From positions 1 through 64,000 of IMG/VR virus record IMGVR_UViG_3300009314_000008: a DNA stretch of 64,000 bases; one strand, 5' to 3'. Both the position numbers and the translations under genes were made by a program. The notes below the pieces were generated by a model that was given only the letters and a program-made list of their open reading frames with translations, ran no database searches and was not told the DNA's origin. Shown here piece by piece: positions 44,076-52,026 of the stretch; the stretch's first letter is position 1, and every line of letters starts with the position of its first letter. The DNA is from a virus.

Positions 44076-44551
44076 TTGCTCCTTTGCCCTAGACGATAGA
44101 AAAACCTGGCAATTCGACGATCTTCTGTTTCGTCTTTCCCAGCTTCATATTTTTTACCACCAAAGAATGCGCCTATTCCTGTTGCTGCAGCAATCGCTGG
44201 CCATACAAACTTTTTAACCTTAATTTTACCCTCTTTTATGATATCCACATCTGATATTCTCTGCTCAATACGGTCAAAAATTTCATGTGCTTCTTTGCTG
44301 AAGAATTCTATTTCAGCAGTTTTTTCTGGCTCTTTCTTCTTGTCATCTTCTTTATCTGGATATTTTTTCTTCGGTTCTTTGCCTGACGGTTTTTTCGCCG
44401 CTTCTTCCAGTTGCTGGGCAAGGGATAATGGGTCGTCGTCTATATGGGATGATTCTGTCTTGTTGTTACCTTCAGAGGTAATTATAGATGCTGATTTATC
44501 TATGATGGATTGCAATAAATTCGAACTTCCCAAGATTCCTTTATTCTCCAT
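44072..44551 (-). CDS. Charged protein with C-terminal hydrophobic glycine helix, 159 aa
   Basis: The N-terminal 100 residues are disordered and charged (EPKKKYPDKEDDKKKEPEK). Then comes a helix and a short hydrophobic helix WPAIAAATGIGAFFGG (about 123-138) followed by basic residues. It lies in the scaffold/protease group and shares the glycine-rich hydrophobic hairpin seen in other small proteins here. Function unknown. Confidence 0.5.
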   Translation of the reverse strand: MENKGILGSSNLLQSIIDKSASIITSEGNNKTESSHIDDDPLSLAQQLEEAAKKPSGKEPKKKYPDKEDDKKKEPEKTAEIEFFSKEAHEIFDRIEQRISDVDIIKEGKIKVKKFVWPAIAAATGIGAFFGGKKYEAGKDETEDRRIARFFYRLGQRSK

Positions 44552-44572
44552 TATATCTCCTTGTTTAAAGGG

Positions 44573-45139
44573 TTATTCGCCAGTTTTTTCTGTCACTTCT
44601 TGAGCTACCTCTGCACCTATAGCTTGAGATGTTTCCAGAATTTCAGCAGCAATTTCAGGATTTTTTTCCACCACTTCTTCTCCACCAGCTTCTTCGACCA
44701 GATTTTCAGCAGCAGCCTCACTAGCCACTTCTGCAATTATTTCAGCCTCGGTAAGAGCAGGACTCTCCTCGTTTAAAACCTTGTCAACCTCTTCTGCCAA
44801 CTTTTCGTGTCCCTTATCATTCAATACCTGAATCATTGTGGCATAAATTTCGTCAGCCATCGGTCCTGCCATAGCCTCTTTGGTTAATGCTTCACCATAT
44901 GCACACCCAGCACCAAAAGCATAAAGATTATGGGCCTTTACTTTATCTTCTTCTGACATCTTTTCCAACTCGTCGTTGGCAATCTTGATAACTTCTGGAA
45001 ATGCATTTTCAAACTCTTTGGATTCCTTAAGGTATTCAATGGTTTTATCTTGCGCTTTTTTTACAATAAGATATTGAGCACTTTTTGTAAGCCCAGTTTC
45101 TTCTTCATTTGCGGCTAATTTGTTTAAAAATTCAAACAT
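44573..45139 (-). CDS. Acidic scaffold-like protein, 188 aa
   Basis: SD AAAGGAGA. Highly acidic, predicted helical, with a C-terminal Glu/Ala-rich stretch of about 80 residues (AEIIAEVASEAAAENLVEEA). Located between the prohead protease and capsid genes as internal scaffold proteins are. It would be degraded or expelled on maturation, if so. Family not recognised. Confidence 0.6.
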   Translation of the reverse strand: MFEFLNKLAANEEETGLTKSAQYLIVKKAQDKTIEYLKESKEFENAFPEVIKIANDELEKMSEEDKVKAHNLYAFGAGCAYGEALTKEAMAGPMADEIYATMIQVLNDKGHEKLAEEVDKVLNEESPALTEAEIIAEVASEAAAENLVEEAGGEEVVEKNPEIAAEILETSQAIGAEVAQEVTEKTGE

Positions 45140-45157
45140 TTTTTATCTCCTTTTATA

Positions 45158-45514
45158 TTACTTCTTTTTGAGGATATTATATCCACCATAACCAGCACCA
45201 GCCAACCCAAGCCCACCTGTTCCTATTGCAATTGCTTGAGCTTTGCGCCCTCGTCTGCCAGTAACTATATCGCGCAATTTATTAGTCGTACTGGTGGTAT
45301 AAGTTGTCGCTTTATTGTAATGCTTGGCAGGGAATTTTTTAGCTTTGCCGTAAAAGGTTTTCATCCTGCCCATCAACCCTTTACCTTTACCAAGTATTGG
45401 CTTAAAATTGATTTTAAAAGCCTCTTTCTCCAATGATTCCGCTTGTTCAATATAGCCAAGGCTAATGAAATCATTTGCCAACATTTCTTCTGCTACTTTC
45501 TTAATTTCACCCAT
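45158..45514 (-). CDS. Small basic glycine-zipper protein, 118 aa
   Basis: Start at the internal ATG 45514 (MGEIKKVAEEML) which has AAAGGAGTAAAG, rather than 45553, which has none. The N-terminal helix, then a very basic middle (KAKKFPAKHYNKA), end in a hydrophobic glycine-rich segment (AIAIGTGGLGLAGAGYGGYN). Such a segment could insert in a membrane. Similar segments recur in the tagged proteins further along. Function unknown. Confidence 0.6.
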   Translation of the reverse strand: MGEIKKVAEEMLANDFISLGYIEQAESLEKEAFKINFKPILGKGKGLMGRMKTFYGKAKKFPAKHYNKATTYTTSTTNKLRDIVTGRRGRKAQAIAIGTGGLGLAGAGYGGYNILKKK

Positions 45515-45590
45515 TGTCTTTACTCCTTTTTTTACAATGTTTTTATTATTCATACTATATGATGTTATGCTTGATAATTTTCTGATTATT

Positions 45591-45596
45591 TGTCAA
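45591..45596 (-). promoter_or_regulatory. TTGACA box upstream of scaffold/capsid group
   Basis: TTGACAAATAATCAGAAAAT on the minus strand in the gap between the protease gene and the 118-aa gene. No consensus -10 at 17 bases. It shares TTGACAAATAA with the box near 39776. Confidence 0.4.
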
Positions 45597-45601
45597 GCAA
45601 T

Positions 45602-47590
45602 TTATTTATCATATAGATTTTTCCACATCGATGCAATAATGCTATCTCTATCTTCTATAGGATATTGCGTTATATCCATCCCATTAAAATCCATTCCATT
45701 TTTTATTAACATATCAAGTTCGGCATGCTTCCCTACCACTCCCTTAAGTATTACTTTTATTGCTTTTCGAGTATGGGGATTAGCGGTAAGCCCAGCAGCA
45801 ATTCCAACCCCTCCAGGATTTTTGGCCACGAATTTTTCAACACCGCTGATATGTCTTCCCGATTTGGCTTTATTATAAACATGCCCAGCATATAAATAAG
45901 ATGCCACGGGCAGCCCAACCAAGGTAGCTATATTCGTATATTTAGCAGATGTCTTAACCATATTATTACCCATTTCTTCCCGCGAATAGTTAAATAAACG
46001 CGAAGCCACCTCGCTGCCGACAATGGCGGCTATCCAGAGTTTTGGGTTACCTTTTATATTTTTAACAAGCGGGACAAGGTGTTTTCCTGCTTTTGTTTTC
46101 GACAACATATAGGTAGCAGCGATGGTTCCTAATATTCCAGGTAAGGGCGATTTATGATTTTTGGGCGGATCTAAATATGCATTAATTTCATTTGCCCTCT
46201 TTACCATCACGATTCTCTTGATCATGCATGGTCTATAATATGACCTTTGCATTAAAAACGGTTTTATGATATCAAAAATATTGTTATTAATTTTATCTGG
46301 AGAGAAGGTTATTCCTGGTAAGCATTCCCCAGATGTTGGAATTCCCTCTATTGTATCCGGAATAACTATTTTCTGTCTATCATATTCATCTGCATCATCT
46401 TTTTTCCCCATTTGAATTAAGATAATCCTCTGAAATTCCCGTGGACGAGGGTATGCCCCCGCACTCAAGAATGTTGTCAGAATATCATCAATGGGATATT
46501 TTGCAATCTCACTTATTGTTCCCACCGGAAGATCCATTTCAGATGCTTTCAATTCCGGGACTATTTTTTCACCGATATAATTGTTAATCGCCATATGATC
46601 ATCACTTAATACTTGGCCTTCTACCTCTTTTTCAATATCTGCCTTCTTATCTTCTGCCCTCTTGTTCTCGGAGGCTTTTTCTATTTCAATTAATTCTTCT
46701 TCTGTTATTCTGCCAGAGTCATCTTTGCTAGCAACCTTCTGCAGGACATAACTGGATTTTTCAGCATTCGTTCCCACCTTACTTATATCGAAAAACTTAG
46801 GTCTCATATTGACCACAGAGACAACTATACCGGTTGAGGGCACCATTCTACCCCTCATGTACTTCATATGGTCGCAATATTTGTTCAATGTTGAGTGAAT
46901 CCCAACAGGACCTCTTCCGAGACTCTTCTTTTGTCCATCATCAGTTTCCTTGAATTCTTCGTCATTCAATTCAGTAATATATGACAAATCAACGCCATAC
47001 TTTTTGCCAATCGCCTTTATCTCATCAATATCGCCGGAAATAGATATTTTGATCATTTCATTTTCCGGAATCTTGTAGAATTCTTTCCATTTAGGATGGC
47101 ATACCCGACAAACATCATAAGGAACCCTCATGCCCATCGATGTCGGAATATGCTGGTGACTATCCAGCATCTGCTTCGTGTCCAAATCCTTCAGGGTATC
47201 CACCTCTGCAACTACCAGCACTCTGCCCATCATCTCATCCCATGTGGAGAAAATCACTCTACCGAACCCTTTGGCTGGGTCTTTATTCTCATGGCGATGA
47301 AAATAATGTGCCTTAAGGTAAGTTTTATACCCCCAATCATCCGTAGGATTACTTAGACTCATAGTTGGGAAGAAATCTGAATTACTATTTGCTCCCCAAC
47401 ACTCATCGGCAACCGCACTGATCAGCAAGAAGACCCTATTTTTTACCGGCGTTATGTTCGCCACAAACTCCTGAGCATCTTTGGGCATGTAATTGTAATT
47501 AGCCACTTTCTCCATGCCATAAAAATTAATCGGCTGGACAGTGGGGTTCCCATTCTTATCGTAAGATGGGAGGTCAATATATTTGATCAT
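45602..47590 (-). CDS. Prohead protease/scaffold fusion protein, 662 aa
   Basis: The N-terminal part matches phage prohead (capsid maturation) proteases: KAHYFHRHENKDPAKGFGRV (His near 95-100), then SMGMRVPYDVCRVC (Ser151, Cys161/164), a later KYCDHMKYMRG and the stretch VVNMRPKFFDISKVG. The middle is a helical scaffold-like region. The C-terminal 180 residues have hydrophobic helices (GILGTIAATYMLSKTKAG, ATLVGLPVASYLYAG). The usual protease is about 200-250 aa, so this is a large multidomain form, perhaps protease plus scaffold core. It would cut internal head proteins before DNA packaging. Confidence 0.75.
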   Translation of the reverse strand: MIKYIDLPSYDKNGNPTVQPINFYGMEKVANYNYMPKDAQEFVANITPVKNRVFLLISAVADECWGANSNSDFFPTMSLSNPTDDWGYKTYLKAHYFHRHENKDPAKGFGRVIFSTWDEMMGRVLVVAEVDTLKDLDTKQMLDSHQHIPTSMGMRVPYDVCRVCHPKWKEFYKIPENEMIKISISGDIDEIKAIGKKYGVDLSYITELNDEEFKETDDGQKKSLGRGPVGIHSTLNKYCDHMKYMRGRMVPSTGIVVSVVNMRPKFFDISKVGTNAEKSSYVLQKVASKDDSGRITEEELIEIEKASENKRAEDKKADIEKEVEGQVLSDDHMAINNYIGEKIVPELKASEMDLPVGTISEIAKYPIDDILTTFLSAGAYPRPREFQRIILIQMGKKDDADEYDRQKIVIPDTIEGIPTSGECLPGITFSPDKINNNIFDIIKPFLMQRSYYRPCMIKRIVMVKRANEINAYLDPPKNHKSPLPGILGTIAATYMLSKTKAGKHLVPLVKNIKGNPKLWIAAIVGSEVASRLFNYSREEMGNNMVKTSAKYTNIATLVGLPVASYLYAGHVYNKAKSGRHISGVEKFVAKNPGGVGIAAGLTANPHTRKAIKVILKGVVGKHAELDMLIKNGMDFNGMDITQYPIEDRDSIIASMWKNLYDK

Positions 47591-47602
47591 TTGTTCTCCC
47601 AG

Positions 47603-47983
47603 TTATATTCGGGGCGCCCTATAATATTTTATTAATGAATTAACATACTTTTCAGCATCTCTCTGTAATACACTGGGGAATGCTTTTGCTTTTAAATCAT
47701 CAATTTCAGATAAAACTTTTGCTGCCCCCCCAGATAGTCCTCCTGCACCTACATGACGCATAGTCTTCATTAAAGATTTTGGTCCTATCAGCGAAGATAG
47801 TGCCCCTATCCCAGCCCCTAATAGAACAGCAGGCAATCGTCCCTGCTCAATATTATCAAAAGCATGAGTCTTGTAGTCTTTTATTGCCTGACTTTTGGTA
47901 TATTGTGGATTAGTTGATATTTCGTCTTCGATGTCTGCAATATCTTTGACTATTGCTTCTTTAATTATTAATGGACGTTTCAT
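47603..47983 (-). CDS. Tagged glycine-rich membrane-type protein, 126 aa
   Basis: Start at ATG 47983 (MKRPLIIKEAIVKD) with AAAGGAGAAA. The upstream reading from 48031 has no SD. The N-terminus is a variant of the shared leader (Cys replaced by Arg). Residues about 50-90 hold two short glycine-rich hydrophobic stretches (VLLGAGIGALSSLIG, GAGGLSGGAAKVL). First of a run of small tagged genes. Confidence 0.65.
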   Translation of the reverse strand: MKRPLIIKEAIVKDIADIEDEISTNPQYTKSQAIKDYKTHAFDNIEQGRLPAVLLGAGIGALSSLIGPKSLMKTMRHVGAGGLSGGAAKVLSEIDDLKAKAFPSVLQRDAEKYVNSLIKYYRAPRI

Positions 47984-48027
47984 TATTTCTCCTTTAATTT
48001 GCTCTTTCCATAACTTCGTATAATTGG

Positions 48028-48123
48028 TCAATGATATCTTTCTTCTCTTTTGATCTTTGCAACAAATAGAGGTTGTAATATAGTGCTGATCACCGCCTCT
48101 TTAACTACAATGGGACATCTCAC
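48028..48123 (-). CDS. Tagged micro-protein, 31 aa
   Basis: The GTG start is preceded by AGGAAATAGAA. The product is V/MRCPIVVKEAVISTILQPLF then VAKIKREERYH. The first ten residues are the shared leader and little else follows. It may be a real leader-only peptide or the stump of a lost cargo gene. The gene overlaps upstream sequence of the 126-aa gene only by a few bases. Confidence 0.45.
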   Translation of the reverse strand: MRCPIVVKEAVISTILQPLFVAKIKREERYH

Positions 48124-48135
48124 TATTTCTATTTC

Positions 48136-48615
48136 CTATGTATCTCTCATATAGTATTTATAGTTTTTAGGATTTTTCTTTATCCCCGGTCTTTGATAAT
48201 GTCTCCTGAAATTTTCTATATCAGTTTTTTTATCAGCATATGCTCGCATTCTCTCCATTCTCCTTTTATTTGGAGTAAATGCTGCACCTAATCCTATTCC
48301 ACTTAATAGCGACGATCCCAATATAATAGGTAATTTGTATTTTCCTTTTATTTTTGACCCGGACATAAGACTACTAGATATTGTGCCACCCAGTCCTCCT
48401 CCTAATATCCCTCCAGCGACCTGCCTATTTTTTTTGTATACTTTAGGCAGATTCCTATATCTATTTATCCTTTTGTTCCTCAATTCATCAGATAATTCCA
48501 GATATTTATCGCTTGTTATTTCTTTTGCTTTTGTTGGGGTATACCCTCTATACTCACCTTTGTTGGATACTCTCATCAATGTAATGGCTTCTTTTACTAT
48601 TCTTGGACATTTCAT
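48136..48615 (-). CDS. Tagged glycine-zipper protein, 159 aa
   Basis: MKCPRIVKEA leader, SD AAAGGAGAAT. Two glycine-rich hydrophobic segments (VAGGILGGGLGGTISSSLM at about 67-85, and IILGSSLLSGIGLGAAFTP at about 96-114) separated by a basic loop suggest a hairpin membrane insertion. The C-terminus is basic. A 15-codon ORF with GGAGAAT SD (48635-48682) lies just upstream. I do not call it as a gene. The glycine-zipper hairpin and leader recur in the protein at 58059. Confidence 0.7.
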   Translation of the reverse strand: MKCPRIVKEAITLMRVSNKGEYRGYTPTKAKEITSDKYLELSDELRNKRINRYRNLPKVYKKNRQVAGGILGGGLGGTISSSLMSGSKIKGKYKLPIILGSSLLSGIGLGAAFTPNKRRMERMRAYADKKTDIENFRRHYQRPGIKKNPKNYKYYMRDT

Positions 48616-48695
48616 TTTATTCTCCTTTATTTTTTCAATCCAGTATATCGTCTTGGATCGTATATTCCTTATATTTAATCATATATTCTCCAAAA

Positions 48696-48827
48696 TTATT
48701 TTTTGACTGATCCTAAACCGTGTTGGATAAGAACATTGTTATTCATTGATTTTCTAACAGTCCTTTCCTGATGTGGCTGTAAGACGGTTTTAGTTGCTGC
48801 CATTTTTACAGATGCAGGACATTTCGT
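48696..48827 (-). pseudogene. Tagged small protein with ACG in place of ATG start, 43 codons
   Basis: The context before and after the expected start is identical in form to the neighbours: AAGACGAAATGTCC here and AAGATGAAATGTCC in the next gene. The reading frame gives TKCPASVKMA, then 33 residues to a TAA. It keeps the SD-like AGGAAAAA but has no ATG. Either an ACG start is used or it is a decayed copy. Ribosome profiling could distinguish the two. Confidence 0.45.
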
Positions 48828-48869
48828 CTTATTTTTCCTCTCGTTTTATATGCCTAATCATCTTAAAAC

Positions 48870-49139
48870 TTAACTAGATTTATCTTTTTTTAATGTTTGT
48901 GCTCGTCTCCAACCTGACATATATCCAAGATGATAACCTATTGAACCAGGTATCGTTAGTAGCCCAGCGTAATTTTTAAATTTCAGTCGTTCCGGATTTT
49001 CTTTTCTGCTGATAGCTCCTTCCCTAAATCCCTTTTTCTTACCTTCTCCATGACCTATCAAAGAAGGTGTTCCAAATAACGACAGATCGATGGCAGGACC
49101 TACGAGAACGGCCATTTTAACTATTTGTGGACATTTCAT
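48870..49139 (-). CDS. Tagged protein, 89 aa
   Basis: MKCPQIVKMA leader with SD AAAGGAGAAATAAG. The body has Gly-rich and hydrophobic segments (VGPAIDLSLFGTPSLIG and LLTIPGSIGYHLGYMSG) and a basic C-terminus. In the run of tagged genes. Function unknown. Confidence 0.65.
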   Translation of the reverse strand: MKCPQIVKMAVLVGPAIDLSLFGTPSLIGHGEGKKKGFREGAISRKENPERLKFKNYAGLLTIPGSIGYHLGYMSGWRRAQTLKKDKSS

Positions 49140-49153
49140 CTTATTTCTCCTTT

Positions 49154-49645
49154 CTAAACTCCAGACACAACGTAGGGCTTACCAACTAAGGGTTGTTTAC
49201 CTAACACTATGTGTGCAGGATATTTTTTATTCTTAATTATATTATGTTTTATCTTTATACCTTTTGGTTTTATTGCTTTTAACTTCTTGTAGCCAAACCT
49301 TCCTCCAACTCCGATTGCAGCACCACCTATAGTTCCTTTGACAACATTTCCACCGCTTATGCCCGATGATATTCCACCGACAGATCCACCAACAATACCT
49401 GCTTTTGTATATGGATTTTTCCATATATGTTTAGCGATGGGTTTAAATGCTTTTAATGCGGCAACTATTCCCGCTTCCTTCAGTACTATTGGGCATGCCA
49501 ACTTAATCCCATTATCGGTTTTTCTCTTAGTTATTGCTGGTGCATATCTTGCCCGGGAATTAGTTATTGTTGGCGTTTTCATCACAACAGATTGTCCGGC
49601 CTTTAATGCTTTACTATACAATAGACCCTTATCATAATTTATCAT
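49154..49645 (-). CDS. Protein with internal tag and glycine-zipper segment, about 163 aa
   Basis: The leader-like sequence IKLACPIVLKEAG is internal, at about residues 47-59, after a 45-residue basic region. It is followed by a large Gly/Ser/Val hydrophobic stretch (AGIVGGSVGGISSGISGGN and IGGAAIGVGG) and a basic tail. Two close ATGs exist (49654 and 49645). I prefer 49645 for its better spacing from AGGATGG. The internal tag shows that the motif can mark a junction as well as a start. Confidence 0.6.
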   Translation of the reverse strand: MINYDKGLLYSKALKAGQSVVMKTPTITNSRARYAPAITKRKTDNGIKLACPIVLKEAGIVAALKAFKPIAKHIWKNPYTKAGIVGGSVGGISSGISGGNVVKGTIGGAAIGVGGRFGYKKLKAIKPKGIKIKHNIIKNKKYPAHIVLGKQPLVGKPYVVSGV

Positions 49646-49647
49646 AT

Positions 49648-50346
49648 TTACCATCCTATTAGTTTATATTTAAACATCAGTCCAACCGTTGTTGTATTCC
49701 CCTTTAATCCAATTCCATATCTTTCATCAAAGATGATATCTATGCCTACAAAACCATCTAATCTCTGTTTATTATTATTAACTTCTGGATTATAATCATA
49801 TTGGGTCTCCCCTACGAAGAATATCTGTCCTTTATCAACGGTTTTAATATATTTTCTTTCCCAATTGAGCCTCACATTTTTTATCTGATATCTCAATTTA
49901 TCAAAGATATACATTACTCCATCTTTATCTAGATTTACATCAATATCTATCCACTCATGAATATCAAATTGCAGAGTATCCCCTTCGGCTGTAAAGAGTT
50001 TTCGCACTTTTATTGCATTATCGCCACTATAATCTAATGTGTGGGAAGCAGCATTAGCCACCATGAGAGTATCATAAATAGTTTCTCCATCTTCTGTGAC
50101 AATAATTGATATTGTATCCTTGATAATCTTGGGATTAGTAAATAGCGAATCTGCTATCGATTTCCAATTATTCGCCTGATGAGTAACCGCACTTATACTC
50201 TCCGTCAAGGAATCCACCTTGCTATCCATAAACACAAGGTCTTCCTCTTGCCTAACGATTGTATCGTTTACACCATTTCGATAGGCAAAGTGATAAATGC
50301 TGCCAGTTAGCACTACTATAATAAGCACGATTATCTTAACATCCAT
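49648..50346 (-). CDS. N-terminally anchored protein with coiled coil, 232 aa
   Basis: Residues about 3-21 are a transmembrane helix (VKIIVLIIVVLTGSIYHFAY). Residues 30-70 form a coiled coil (VDSLTESISAVTHQANNW). The rest is beta-rich, ending GIGLKGNTTTVGLMFKYKLI as in an outer-membrane-style strand pattern. An N-terminal anchor plus periplasmic coiled coil suits a spanin-like or envelope-spanning protein, but no proof is visible. It sits alone between tagged proteins, with a good sigma-70-type promoter just upstream. Confidence 0.5.
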   Translation of the reverse strand: MDVKIIVLIIVVLTGSIYHFAYRNGVNDTIVRQEEDLVFMDSKVDSLTESISAVTHQANNWKSIADSLFTNPKIIKDTISIIVTEDGETIYDTLMVANAASHTLDYSGDNAIKVRKLFTAEGDTLQFDIHEWIDIDVNLDKDGVMYIFDKLRYQIKNVRLNWERKYIKTVDKGQIFFVGETQYDYNPEVNNNKQRLDGFVGIDIIFDERYGIGLKGNTTTVGLMFKYKLIGW

Positions 50347-50393
50347 TACTTCTCCTTTCTTTTTTGAGCCATCCTCCGGAAGACTTTCGCCAA

Positions 50394-50421
50394 ATTATAG
50401 CGCCTTGTCTTTGGTGGTCAA
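50394..50421 (-). promoter_or_regulatory. Sigma-70-type promoter
   Basis: TTGACC (50416-50421) and TATAAT (50394-50399) on the minus strand with 16 bases between. It overlaps the stop codon of the J-domain gene and would drive the 232-aa gene and the tagged genes beyond it. It is one of the few good host-type promoters in the window. Confidence 0.55.
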
Positions 50422-51299
50422 GTAGGTCCACCAAAGTTTGCTCCAGAACACACACCTTCCGTACCTCGACTTTTAATGGATTTATTTGCTGATTGTATCC
50501 ACCTTTTGGTTGCTTCCTTTAATACCCATGGACATAAAGCCTTCTTTTCTATAAGTAAATGCATAGATTTGCCCCGCGCCATCTTCAATATATTGGGATA
50601 CGCTAATTTCTTAAACCAATCCGTTTTTGACACATCATCAAATGCTCTATTGATTGTTTTAGCAATTTCCTCATTGCCTCCTTTGTCGGGATGCACTTTC
50701 CTCATCGTTGCCCAATAAGCTTGTTTTACCTGACTTTTTGAGTTAACTCCTTTCATCTTTAATCCGAAAGTACTTAAATTCTTTTTTATGGTAGCCTTTG
50801 GAATGTTCGGCGACCCTGAGTATTGTTGATATGCACGCCTGAAACCATCATATGATGCGCCCCGCAATTTTGCGTGATTGTACGGGATAAAAGATCCTGC
50901 CAACATCCCTAATCGTATACCCACACCCACAGATTTTTTCAGTTCATTTTTATTTCGTCGTGTTCTATTAGAATAAAATTGTTTAAATGTCGCTGATGGA
51001 TTCTTTTTTTTATACCTTCCCCATTGGTTTTTAAGAGTACCAGCATATGATAGCCCACCCCCTACTGCGCTACCTCCTCCTATTCTAATGGCCATTTGCC
51101 TCATAACCTCACTTTGTAGTGAAGCCTTTTTTGGAAGCCCCTTTCTCTTAGTTTTAGCAAATTCCCTGATTTTTTCTTTGGGCATTTTCTCGTATATCTG
51201 CCTAGCCGGACCATGTAATGCAGAGACTGGTATTTCGCCCTTTTTGGCTGCATAGACAAGTCCCATTAATTTTTGTTGGTTCTGACTGACACTGGGCAC
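50418..51299 (-). CDS. J-domain protein with two C-terminal tags, about 293 aa
   Basis: The GTG at 51299 with AGGAGAATAAC is preferred. The upstream ATG at 51314 is also in frame. Near residues 190-225 is a J-domain: KSQVKQAYWATMRKVHPDKG (HPD motif, Gly) followed by KTINRAFDDVSKTDWFKKLA. Directly after it come two leader-like blocks: YPNILKMA and CPWVLKEA. A glycine-rich helical region lies near residues 75-90 (GGGSAVGGGLSYAG). J-domains stimulate Hsp70/DnaK. A phage virion-cluster protein with one is unusual. A similar J-domain gene lies at 60457. Confidence 0.75.
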   Translation of the reverse strand: MPSVSQNQQKLMGLVYAAKKGEIPVSALHGPARQIYEKMPKEKIREFAKTKRKGLPKKASLQSEVMRQMAIRIGGGSAVGGGLSYAGTLKNQWGRYKKKNPSATFKQFYSNRTRRNKNELKKSVGVGIRLGMLAGSFIPYNHAKLRGASYDGFRRAYQQYSGSPNIPKATIKKNLSTFGLKMKGVNSKSQVKQAYWATMRKVHPDKGGNEEIAKTINRAFDDVSKTDWFKKLAYPNILKMARGKSMHLLIEKKALCPWVLKEATKRWIQSANKSIKSRGTEGVCSGANFGGPT

Positions 51300-51300
51300 G

Positions 51301-52017
51301 TTATTCTCCTGCATAGAATAATGGATTTATTCCAGCTTCAACTAATACTGTTATTTTACCCGGATTAGACGCACCGCTGACTACTTGTATTTCAATGTCT
51401 GATTTACTCTCAACTATTATTGGTTCTTCTAAATCTATTTCTGCCACTCCATTCAGGAGGGACACAGATAATTCCCGTTTAAATACTTTCCCAAAAGGTC
51501 TTACATTCAAAGACATAAGCGAACTCCCATCATCTGCACCCGCTTCTGACAGAATAATCTTTTTAATGAAGATCCTTTTCTTATTGGGCACTGTATAGAG
51601 AGCCATCTCACTCTTATTTTTTCCGGTTTCTATCATACCTCTAATGTTGTTATCATTAGGTATTCCGCCTGTCGGAGCAGATTCGGTACCGATATATATG
51701 TCGCCAGCATTATTGGTGTCTCCTATATTCTCTATACTAAACACCCTTCTCCAAGAATTATCTTCTCCAATTTTTACCCCGGTTTGCCCCGAAGATGTAA
51801 CCTCTACCTCTTGATAAACATAATTAGCATCTACCCCTGTCACTTTATAATCCTGATCATCTCCGTTATCAGAGCTGGACAAATATAATGTTTCTGATAC
51901 AGAACCATAAATATATTCCATATTATGTGGCCAAACAAGTTGATTTACATCTGTTGTCAGATTCCCAGCATATCCTTTTATTTTTATAGGTTTCATACCC
52001 GCGAATACTTTGCTCAT
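51301..52017 (-). CDS. Virion structural protein, 238 aa
   Basis: It lies directly after the portal gene. Beta-rich with segments common in phage virion proteins: SWRRVFSIENIGDTNNAGDI, YIGTESAPTGGIPNDNNIRG, NKSEMALYTVPNKKRIFIKK and LMSLNVRPFGKVFKRELSVS. I have seen this pattern in head or surface proteins but cannot name the family with certainty. Likely decorates the virion. Confidence 0.55.
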   Translation of the reverse strand: MSKVFAGMKPIKIKGYAGNLTTDVNQLVWPHNMEYIYGSVSETLYLSSSDNGDDQDYKVTGVDANYVYQEVEVTSSGQTGVKIGEDNSWRRVFSIENIGDTNNAGDIYIGTESAPTGGIPNDNNIRGMIETGKNKSEMALYTVPNKKRIFIKKIILSEAGADDGSSLMSLNVRPFGKVFKRELSVSLLNGVAEIDLEEPIIVESKSDIEIQVVSGASNPGKITVLVEAGINPLFYAGE

Positions 52018-52026
52018 TTTTTCTCC

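Noticed and set aside
45602-47590. Internal RPCMIKRIVMVKRA as a leader copy
   Set aside because: Order of P and C is reversed and no module boundary is evident there.
48635-48682. 15-codon ORF with GGAGAAT before ATG
   Set aside because: Too short to separate from chance. No leader tag, and its stop is close to the next gene's SD. Possibly a leader peptide only.
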